A stretch of DNA of 7,420 bases, taken from Planctomycetaceae bacterium. GTDB taxonomy: Bacteria > Planctomycetota > Planctomycetia > Pirellulales > Thermoguttaceae. Location: the NCBI GenBank assembly GCA_031278315.1, contig JAITKS010000070.1:1-7420 (forward strand), written 5' to 3'. Made by a program: the position numbers and the translations under genes. This document shows positions 1 to 5,551 of the stretch, one piece after another; position 1 is the first letter of the stretch; each line of letters starts with the position of its first letter. The notes under the pieces were generated by a model. The model saw only the letters and a program-made list of their open reading frames with translations. It had not been told where the DNA came from and made no database searches.

Positions 1-93
1 GACGATTGGAAAATTGAAAGTTTCAAAAATCTCATGTTTAACACTGTCAATTTTCTACTCAAAGAAAAAAATCAAAAGACAACGTCACCGTGA
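1..93 (+). CDS. Probable C-terminal end of an unidentified protein (partial)
   Basis: Frame 1 is open from the first base to a TGA at 91-93, giving 30 codons. The translation begins DDWKIESFKNLMFNTVNFLL and continues to a lysine-rich, polar tail ending KTTSP. The mix of aromatic, acidic and hydrophobic residues, with a hydrophilic end, looks like a real carboxy terminus rather than random AT-rich sequence, but 30 codons are too few for certainty. The gene would start left of the window and converge on the minus-strand permease, leaving 77 bp between the two stop codons. The family is not recognised. The FNTVNFLL stretch is faintly like the ends of GldG-type or GATase-like ABC accessory proteins, which is only a guess. 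Confidence 0.4.
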   Translation, partial: DDWKIESFKNLMFNTVNFLLKEKNQKTTSP

Positions 94-170
94 AAATCCG
101 TAACTGATTGCAAATATTTGTAACATATACTCATTGTCCTTTAAAATTCGGTTTTATTTTTATTTATTTT

Positions 171-2126
171 TTAACTATCAGTTGTTCGCCCCGTTGCTAT
201 ATCGAATTCTGCAATACTCGGAATTAACATCGCAATAGTTGTAAAACCAAAAGCCGATACAAGAACAACAAACACTAAATGATACGCCCCTAATAACATC
301 GTTGTAATAATGTAAAAAACAGAAATCGGTAAAATGAAAGCTGCAGTCGCAATCGCAGTTGAAGGATTTCTTGCACCTAACGTTGTGTACAGTCCGATTC
401 CTCCGCCAATCATGAACGCCGAAAACGGTATCAATTGAGTCTCAAACGAACCGCTAAATGCAACCATTATCCAAATACACGCTGCAACACCGACAAAAAG
501 AAAAAATACTATCCCAAGACTCGTCGCCATCGCCGCTTTGGTGTTGTCATATTGCATTCCGATATAAATTCCAACCATCGCAACAAAAGCATACAAAGTA
601 ATCAATCCTACTATCAAAAAAAATAATAATTGACCATCAACAGCTCGATGGAAATAAAGATAACCGCATATCAAAACGGGTAATAAAATAATCCATTTCA
701 TATTGAAAAATACACCGCCAAGTTTTCCCAATACATATTCTTTCGATGTAATATCACTTACAAGTAATAACTCAAACGTGCCGGCATCTTTTTCCGATGT
801 TTGCGAAGTAATCGCCTGCGTATTGACTAACACAAGAGATAATAAAAATAACGGTACAACAGCCGCCGATAATTCCGCCATCGACGGAGCAGCATTGGTT
901 ATAAGCGTTGTATGCAAAGTCTGTAAACATAAAACAAAAAATGCAAAAAATCCAAATTGCACTACCCAGATTCGTCTGCCATAAGCACGAGTCATTATTT
1001 CACGCCAAACAATAGGATTATCCCAGACATGCCTTGCCTTGTTACTAAACCGCATCAACACAATTCTAAATAAAATATCAATCAAACCGCCGCTTCGTTT
1101 TGGATTTGAAACGGCAGAAGAATCATCCGTTTTATTTATCGTTACATTAATTGAACCGTCTATCGTTTTTTCAGACACCGTTTTTTCAGACATTATATTT
1201 TCAGAAGAGACCATTTTATCGGCGGTTAGAATTTGTACATTTTCTTGTATCTTTTCTTGTGCATTTTCTTGTACATTTTCATTATGCCATGTATCTTCTT
1301 CGATGATATTATTTCGCATTTCGCGTGAAGGGTTCCAGTATCTTATCATAATGATTGCATACAGATTTATTAGAATTGCAATAGTTCCGCATGCAATTAG
1401 AAATCCGGCAATTGGACCGGGAATATTCAACGGATTAAACGAATTACTTATTTCAATAGCCGGTCGCGAGGCAATTAGTACCGCACTCCAAGGACTAAAA
1501 GATGACGCAAGTTTTTGACATATCCCCTGAGCAGGAAACACCATTCCAATTGTTTCCCAAATACTTATCCATAAAACAAGAATAATAATTGTCGTTGCAA
1601 TTGCTTGAAAAGTTTTTTCCCGCCATAATGCAACACAACTTCCTAAACTTCCGCAAGCTGTCATTGCAAATAACGTAACTAAAAGTACACGTATAATCTG
1701 ATAATAAGATATTCCTCCAAGCAGCGTAATTATCATAAAAATCGGAATAGATATTGCCAGCATCATTAGAATATTCAACAGACTTGCAAATAATTTACCT
1801 AATACAAGTTCGCTGTTTGTCATTCGAGTGAGCAGTAAGAGTTGCAGCGTTTTTCGTTCTTTCTCTTGACCAACTGCACTTGCTGCGATTGTTGCAGCAA
1901 AAAATACCGCTAATACCATCTGTACCGGTGCAAGAAATTGAAATAACATCGTTCCGAATCGTGCGAAGTCGCCGGGATCAGTAATTAATTGCGTCCCGCT
2001 TATAACCAGCCACGCAGTTGAAATCAAAAGTAACATAACACCAGCGTAAATTCCGCGTGCAATATAAGTCCAATCCCGACGCGGAACAATCGTCAATTCT
2101 CTAGTAAATACAGGTCCAATAATCAT
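171..2126 (-). CDS. Double (tandem-fused) ABC-2 type transporter permease
   Basis: This is a 651-residue integral membrane protein, predicted to be the membrane component of an ABC-2 type exporter; the substrate is unknown. It contains two similar permease halves. Each opens with a P-V/I-x-x-R-E motif (GPVFTREL at 4-11, NPIVWREI at 370-377). Each has a cytoplasmic coupling-type segment after an early membrane span: residues 88-112 and 445-469 match at 13 of 25 positions and both end VLGKL. Hydrophobic spans lie near 25-44, 66-84, 115-137, 145-167, 175-197, 236-262, 387-408, 420-438, 477-492, 500-524, 533-558, 567-582, 590-613 and 617-637. Between the halves, about 268-345 is a polar, low-complexity linker with tetrapeptide repeats. 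No ATPase is fused or adjacent within the window. The MIIGPVFTREL start fits family N-termini, although no Shine-Dalgarno sequence is visible. It lies 141 bp downstream of kpsF/kdsD on the same strand. Confidence 0.85.
   Translation of the reverse strand: MIIGPVFTRELTIVPRRDWTYIARGIYAGVMLLLISTAWLVISGTQLITDPGDFARFGTMLFQFLAPVQMVLAVFFAATIAASAVGQEKERKTLQLLLLTRMTNSELVLGKLFASLLNILMMLAISIPIFMIITLLGGISYYQIIRVLLVTLFAMTACGSLGSCVALWREKTFQAIATTIIILVLWISIWETIGMVFPAQGICQKLASSFSPWSAVLIASRPAIEISNSFNPLNIPGPIAGFLIACGTIAILINLYAIIMIRYWNPSREMRNNIIEEDTWHNENVQENAQEKIQENVQILTADKMVSSENIMSEKTVSEKTIDGSINVTINKTDDSSAVSNPKRSGGLIDILFRIVLMRFSNKARHVWDNPIVWREIMTRAYGRRIWVVQFGFFAFFVLCLQTLHTTLITNAAPSMAELSAAVVPLFLLSLVLVNTQAITSQTSEKDAGTFELLLVSDITSKEYVLGKLGGVFFNMKWIILLPVLICGYLYFHRAVDGQLLFFLIVGLITLYAFVAMVGIYIGMQYDNTKAAMATSLGIVFFLFVGVAACIWIMVAFSGSFETQLIPFSAFMIGGGIGLYTTLGARNPSTAIATAAFILPISVFYIITTMLLGAYHLVFVVLVSAFGFTTIAMLIPSIAEFDIATGRTTDS
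1164..1281. repeat. In-frame tandem repeats encoding the permease linker
   Basis: Four 12-nt units on the + strand (TGTACATTTTCT, TGTATCTTTTCT, TGTGCATTTTCT, TGTACATTTTCA) fill 1234-1281. Read on the minus strand they encode four E-(N/K)-(V/A/I)-Q tetrapeptides at residues 283-298. A second repeat of period 15, CGTTTTTTCAGACA at 1164-1177 and 1179-1192, encodes the two S-E-K-T-(V/I) units. Both repeat lengths are multiples of three, so changes in copy number would keep the reading frame. They lie in the hydrophilic linker between the two permease halves, which probably tolerates length change. Confidence 0.8.
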
Positions 2127-2188
2127 CTTGAATATTTTTGTAAGTTTAGTTGTTACCGGCTAAAGGTAAATTTTATAACTCATTACAA

Positions 2189-2213
2189 TTTAATATTTTA
2201 GTAGAATATTAAA
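2189..2213. repeat. AT-only inverted repeat between kpsF/kdsD and the permease gene
   Basis: TTTAATATT (2189-2197) and AATATTAAA (2205-2213) are perfect 9-bp inverted repeats around a 7-nt loop. The repeat is 54 bp past the kpsF/kdsD stop and 63 bp upstream of the permease start. It could be a weak terminator stem or a palindromic protein site. It has no G or C in the stem and no adjoining run of T after it on the minus strand, so an intrinsic terminator is doubtful. AT-rich intergenic DNA yields such palindromes by chance. Confidence 0.35.
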
Positions 2214-2267
2214 ATCAAAATTATACACATCGCACAACACGAATAGACACGTCCAAACAAATATATT

Positions 2268-3320
2268 TTAAGCGGCATTTAATTTCTCTGTTTGAATTTG
2301 ATATTGTTTCCAGATTGTGTTTGATTCAGGAATAATTCCTACTACATCTGTAATATCGATCAATCCGAGTGGTATGTTGTCATTAGTTACGACAGGCAAT
2401 TCGCTTATTTTTCGTTTTGCCATAAGTGCGATAGCGTCGAACATTTTTGTTCCGGTTAATACGGAAGTCGGTGAAGTTGTCATGACATCGTTTATTTTGT
2501 AATCTAGTTTATGTTCGTTGTGTTGTTCGAATAATCTTGCGAGGTCGCTATCGGTGAAAATTCCAACTAATTTTCCGCTTTCGTTTGTGATTAAAATCGC
2601 ACCGCTTCGGCGTCCGGTGATACTATGTTTAATGAAAACTTCTCTGATAGTTTCGTTGTAAGATACAATTCGGCATTGTTCAATATTTCTGATGTAATCG
2701 TCAACTAGACTTAGTTTCCGTCCGAGTGCGCCTCCTGGGTGGAATTTTGCGAAATCGTTTGAGTTGAATCCGCGCAGCTCACTCACGGCAAGAGCCAAAG
2801 CATCGCCAAGAGCTAACATCGCAGCAGTACTTGAACTCGGTGCAAGTTTAAGCGAATCCGCTTCCGTAAGTTTACCAATCGGAATAACTATTTGAGCAAA
2901 TTGAGCAAGTGTATTTTCAGTTGAACTCGTGATTGCAATTACCGGTATGTTGAAATGCCGGATCGACGGTAAAATACGAGTTATCTCTTCTGTTTCGCCG
3001 CTTTGAGAAAGAATAATTGCGGTATCGTTTTTATTGATTCTACCCAAGTCGCCGTGAATTGCTTCAGACGGATGCACAAAATGCGCTGGAGTTCCCGTTG
3101 ATGCAAGAGTTGCAACCATTTTTTGACCAATCAGTCCAGCTTTACCAATACCAATGACAATTATATTGCCCGAACAAGAAAGAATACAATTGATCGCATT
3201 AAAAAAACGGTCATCAAGATTATTAGCTTGCAACTGTATTGCAGCAGCTTCTTCATTTAATATCTTGCGGGCAAATGAAAGAACCGCACTTTCCGACTTT
3301 ACTAATTTTGTAGATTGCAT
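2268..3320 (-). CDS. kdsD: Arabinose-5-phosphate isomerase, KpsF/GutQ/KdsD family (SIS + two CBS)
   Basis: This 350-residue cytosolic enzyme should interconvert ribulose 5-phosphate and arabinose 5-phosphate, the first committed supply step for Kdo of lipopolysaccharide. The SIS domain spans about 40-185, with GIGKAG at 57-62, HPSEAIHGDLGR at 83-94, the sugar-phosphate loop SQSGET at 105-110, and the family signature FHPGGALGRKL at 193-203. Lys60, Glu112, Glu153 and His194 correspond to the conserved Lys59, Glu111, Glu152 and His193 of E. coli KdsD as I recall them. Two CBS domains follow, near 210-268 (LVGIFTDSDL at 251-260) and 275-333 (the IDITDV segment closes the second). Length is close to the family norm of about 320-350. 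No strong Shine-Dalgarno sequence precedes the ATG. Paralogues (KpsF, GutQ) share this architecture, so the gene symbol is less certain than the activity. No other Kdo gene is in the window. Confidence 0.93.
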   Translation of the reverse strand: MQSTKLVKSESAVLSFARKILNEEAAAIQLQANNLDDRFFNAINCILSCSGNIIVIGIGKAGLIGQKMVATLASTGTPAHFVHPSEAIHGDLGRINKNDTAIILSQSGETEEITRILPSIRHFNIPVIAITSSTENTLAQFAQIVIPIGKLTEADSLKLAPSSSTAAMLALGDALALAVSELRGFNSNDFAKFHPGGALGRKLSLVDDYIRNIEQCRIVSYNETIREVFIKHSITGRRSGAILITNESGKLVGIFTDSDLARLFEQHNEHKLDYKINDVMTTSPTSVLTGTKMFDAIALMAKRKISELPVVTNDNIPLGLIDITDVVGIIPESNTIWKQYQIQTEKLNAA

Positions 3321-3445
3321 AATTTTAAACTACTCTTACTTAAATTACTTTTAAACTACACTTAAAATATTCGTAATATTGCAGTGAAATATTTGTGTAT
3401 GCGCAGTGTATAAATTCTGCAAAAATCAATCAAGAGCAAATTAAT

Positions 3446-3555
3446 AATAGCGGTCAGTGGTTAGTGGTCAGTGGTTTGTTCGCATGCGGAGATTAAACCC
3501 GACTCTAATTTCGAATCACTAACCACTGACCACTAAGCACTATAAAACTGCTATT
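3446..3555. repeat. Long inverted repeat built from GGTCAGTGG units
   Basis: The arms at 3456-3476 and 3521-3541 are 21 nt long and pair at 20 positions. An outer 6-bp pair, AATAGC (3446-3451) with GCTATT (3550-3555), extends the structure. The left arm is also a direct repeat: GGTCAGTGG occurs at 3452-3460 and again at 3466-3474, separated by TTAGT. The loop of about 44 nt contains the palindrome CGCATGCG (3481-3488). No coding sequence overlaps. Length and symmetry suggest a small non-autonomous or REP-like repeat. No flanking target duplication was identified. Confidence 0.75.
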
Positions 3556-3580
3556 TTTTGTAACAAAATATTAAATCCAT

Positions 3581-3636
3581 GTAATATATCAGTAAATTTC
3601 TAAAAACCTAAAGTAAAAATTTAACTGATATATTAC
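3581..3636. repeat. AT-rich palindromic element with GTAATATATCAGT ends
   Basis: GTAATATATCAGT (3581-3593) and ACTGATATATTAC (3624-3636) are perfect 13-bp inverted repeats. Pairing continues inward through AAATTT/AAATTT with one bulged base. The same 13-mer recurs at 7403-7415 and a degenerate copy lies at 3373-3390. The element is non-coding. It could be a paired protein-binding site or a miniature repeat; nothing in the sequence decides this. Confidence 0.65.
3595..3623. repeat. 29-nt direct repeat, copy 1
   Basis: This copy matches 3748-3776 at 28 of 29 positions, with A at position 18 here and T in the other. It begins AATTTCTAAAAACCTAA and ends GTAAAAATTTA. It forms the centre of the palindromic element at 3581-3636, so the second copy may be a decayed relic of a second element that lost its palindromic ends. 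Confidence 0.7.
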
Positions 3637-3747
3637 GTAATTTATTAAGTTAGCATCTCTAATACTTAAAATTTAATTCGCTGTACTATGAAATTGACAT
3701 CATAAACATAAAGACGTCAATCTACTTTTTGATAAATAAATATAACT

Positions 3748-3776
3748 AATTTCTAAAAACCTAATGTAAAAATTTA
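3748..3776. repeat. 29-nt direct repeat, copy 2
   Basis: This is the second copy, 153 bp from the first and differing at one base. It stops 3 bp before the left hairpin arm at 3780. The GTAATATATCAGT ends found beside copy 1 are missing here, which is consistent with truncation by insertion of the neighbouring hairpin element. That is inference. Confidence 0.7.
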
Positions 3777-3779
3777 TTG

Positions 3780-3866
3780 TTAGAAGGAACGCGGTCGTCT
3801 CGACCGCATATTTTTAAGCGTTTTTTGTACAAAAAAGTGCAGACGAGACGTCTGCGTTCCTCCTAA
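3780..3866. mobile_element. Facing hairpin pair, REP/MITE-like element
   Basis: Two 28-nt arms (3780-3807 and 3839-3866) are inverted copies that match at 23 positions, both starting TTAG(A/G)AGGAACGC when read inward. Each arm itself folds into a perfect 7-bp stem with a 3-nt loop: GCGGTCG/CGACCGC at 3791-3807 and GCAGACG/CGTCTGC at 3839-3855. Of the five differences between the arms, four form two compensatory pairs (G-C to A-T and T-A to A-T), so both stems stay perfect. The spacer holds the palindrome TTTTTTGTACAAAAAA (3821-3836). Paired inverted REPs in other bacteria look like this. No transposase is in the window, so mobility is inferred from form only. Confidence 0.6.
3831..3855 (-). 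terminator. Candidate intrinsic terminator downstream of dnaN
   Basis: Read on the minus strand, the stem GCAGACG-TCT-CGTCTGC is followed by AC and six T residues, the form of a rho-independent terminator. It lies 108 nt past the dnaN stop codon and would end the dnaN transcript before kpsF/kdsD. The opposite hairpin (3791-3807) is followed on the + strand by ATATTTTT, so the pair may act in both directions. The same bases belong to the repeat element at 3780-3866. Confidence 0.5.
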
Positions 3867-3963
3867 TATTAATTTTTAGAAGTTACCTATAGTTCTATTT
3901 AAAATATCAAATCAAGTACGGGCGGATTAAAAAATAATTATTAGAGATGTCACAATATTTATG

Positions 3964-5070
3964 TTATGCTGAAAGCGGCATGACGACATAAATATATTCA
4001 TCGTCTGTTTTCAAAGTTAGCGGTTCACCTTCGTCGCTGATTAAAATTTTTACGTTTTGTTCAGGCGGTAATACTCGCAGATGTTCGATTAAATATTTTG
4101 GGTCGATTTTTATACTTAATTTCTTTTTTCCGTCGTATGCGACCGGAGTTTCAATAGCAGAATCTCCGACTTCATGTCCGCTGCCTGTTGTAATCATTTT
4201 TCCTTTTTCGAAAATTATTGTGACTCCCGGTTGTTTTTCGATTGTAACCGTAGCAGCTTGTTTTATAGCGGCAGCAAACGGAGCAGCAAGAATTTCTAAT
4301 TTAACTTTTCCGTCTTCGTTTGGAATGATACTTCTCCATCTTGGAAATCTGCCTTCGAGCAATCTTGAATAAAAAACTGTCTTACCATGTTGAATCAAAA
4401 CTCGATTCGGCGACACCGATAATTTAACGGGTTCTTCACTGTTAGCTATAGCCCGCTCAATTACTTGCAAAGTTCTAACTGGAAAAATAGAAGTCTCAAC
4501 TTTATGATTTTTCACGCATTTCGCGGCACCTTCTTGAAAAGCGAGACGTCTTCCATCTGTTGCGACAGCAGCGTAACGGTCTTCCAGCAATTCGAAAAAT
4601 ACACCGCTTAACGCATATTTTGCGTTATCAGTGTCTGTTGCGAAAGTTGTCCGCCTTATAGTTTCAGAAAACACGTTAGCCGGAATCTCGTGATACGCCG
4701 ATTCGCCAAAACTTTCAACATCGGTAAATTCGTCAACCGGCTGCGTAAACAATGTATATTTACTACGAGAGCCGCTAACAATTGTTTTATCACCAGAGCT
4801 TTCTAATATCAGTTCTTCTTCGTCACTTTCTACGAGAATTTTTTTGAGAAGTTTTGTCGGAAGAATGGCTTCGCCTTTTTCTGCAACCGAACAATCCTCG
4901 ACATAAATACGAATACCAAGTTCGGTATCAGTAGCTTGCAGTAGTACGCCCGACTTGTCAACGGTTATCTTGACATTTTGAAGTATAGGACGAACATCTC
5001 GAACCGAAGCAACTGCAGCCGCAAGTTGAAACGATTGTGAAAACTTATTACGTTCACAGGAAATTTTCAT
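3964..5070 (-). CDS. dnaN: DNA polymerase III beta subunit (sliding clamp)
   Basis: The product is the ring-shaped clamp that tethers the replicative polymerase to DNA and binds repair proteins; it acts as a dimer of three-domain subunits. The start chosen is the ATG at 5068-5070, giving 368 residues, close to the 366 of E. coli. The protein then opens MKISCERNKF, as clamps do; a further in-frame ATG at 5107-5109 would add 13 residues with no family counterpart. Visible landmarks are RPILQNVKI (27-35), ATDTELGIRI (46-55), ATDGRRLAF (170-178), EGRFPRWRSIIP (239-250) and the C-terminal VVMPLSA, matching the conserved MP near the clamp's end. No Shine-Dalgarno sequence is evident; an A-run precedes the ATG. 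dnaA, recF and gyrB, common neighbours elsewhere, are not on either side here. Confidence 0.96.
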   Translation of the reverse strand: MKISCERNKFSQSFQLAAAVASVRDVRPILQNVKITVDKSGVLLQATDTELGIRIYVEDCSVAEKGEAILPTKLLKKILVESDEEELILESSGDKTIVSGSRSKYTLFTQPVDEFTDVESFGESAYHEIPANVFSETIRRTTFATDTDNAKYALSGVFFELLEDRYAAVATDGRRLAFQEGAAKCVKNHKVETSIFPVRTLQVIERAIANSEEPVKLSVSPNRVLIQHGKTVFYSRLLEGRFPRWRSIIPNEDGKVKLEILAAPFAAAIKQAATVTIEKQPGVTIIFEKGKMITTGSGHEVGDSAIETPVAYDGKKKLSIKIDPKYLIEHLRVLPPEQNVKILISDEGEPLTLKTDDEYIYVVMPLSA

Positions 5071-5551
5071 ACTTTTTTTTGTGATTTGTTTGTGATTTAT
5101 AAAAATCAAATTGTGTTAATTCATTACACTGTACATGTTTGAATTTGCGCAACACAAATGCGGTTAATAAACACAGATTGTAAATTAAATTTAATCAGCA
5201 GACAAGTTGTTATTAGTGTTATTAATAAATTCAGTGAAATGTTCAGTGTAAACTTTTAAAAATTCCGTAGCCGACATAATTCAAAATTAAACGCTCTACA
5301 GAAACAAGGCGAGAATTTTATTGCATTCATGCCGTCTCTACAACCCCCCGTCTAAACTTATCGTTTTACATCCTCAAAAAATGATCTTGCGGCGAAATAA
5401 AAAAATTTGTAATATTTGTAGTGTGATTTTAAACTGTCCTTATCCGAAATTTCGGAAAGCAGACTTTTACGCACTTGTACCGCCGAATTTTTTTTGTACG
5501 ATTGCGTATAAACCGAAAATTAAAATACGAGTTAATTTATAGTTTTACCTA
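5071..5551. other. Intergenic region between divergent dnaN and the TPR lipoprotein gene
   Basis: These 481 bp carry the outward promoters for both genes. A good candidate for dnaN lies at 5177-5205. The lipoprotein side shows no convincing pair of hexamers. A 73-codon open frame at 5321-5542 is judged not to be a gene. Short notable sequences are a 14-bp palindrome TCCGAAATTTCGGA (5443-5456) and CAGTGAAAT/CAGTGTA at 5232-5250, the latter resembling sequence upstream of kpsF/kdsD. Confidence 0.6.
5177..5205 (-). promoter_or_regulatory. Candidate sigma70-type promoter for dnaN
   Basis: On the minus strand, TTGTCT (5200-5205, four of six to TTGACA) and TACAAT (5177-5182, five of six to TATAAT) are separated by exactly 17 bp. 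Transcription would begin about 100 nt before the dnaN start codon. AT-rich DNA produces such matches by chance, and the host's sigma factor preference is unknown. Confidence 0.4.

Larger units (their letters stand above)
3321..3963. other. Repeat-rich intergenic region between dnaN and kpsF/kdsD
   Basis: No credible coding sequence was seen in these 643 bp. From left to right the region holds the upstream segment of kpsF/kdsD, a GGTCAGTGG-type inverted repeat (3446-3555), an AT-rich palindromic element (3581-3636), two copies of a 29-nt sequence (3595-3623 and 3748-3776), a small 6-bp inverted repeat ATTGAC/GTCAAT (3693-3698 and 3716-3721), and a pair of facing GC-rich hairpins (3780-3866). 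The layering of several unrelated repeats suggests repeated insertion of small non-coding elements after dnaN. Confidence 0.75.

Noticed and set aside
142..156. TAAAA-TTCGG-TTTTA followed by a T-rich run near the permease stop
   Set aside because: A five-pair AT stem is too weak to call a terminator, although its place between convergent genes is suggestive.
435..1518. Plus-strand open frames opposite the permease gene
   Set aside because: They are antisense shadows of the permease coding sequence, with no family resemblance.
2221..2229. TTATACACA, an exact DnaA-box match
   Set aside because: It is a single copy, not clustered and not beside dnaN. One such 9-mer is expected by chance in AT-rich DNA of this length, so an origin is not supported.
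2317..3354. Plus-strand open frames opposite kpsF/kdsD
   Set aside because: They are antisense to a gene with clear SIS and CBS motifs and have no independent support.
3446..3866. Repeats considered as a CRISPR array
   Set aside because: The repeats are of different kinds, irregularly spaced and mostly inverted; there are no unique spacers of uniform length and no cas genes.
5443..5456. Perfect 14-bp palindrome TCCGAAATTTCGGA
   Set aside because: It could be an operator, but no second copy was seen and nothing ties it to either gene.
5321..5542. Open frame of 73 codons between dnaN and the lipoprotein gene
   Set aside because: The translation has an erratic Cys/Lys/Pro-rich makeup, no recognisable domain and no ribosome site, and it fills a divergent promoter region.
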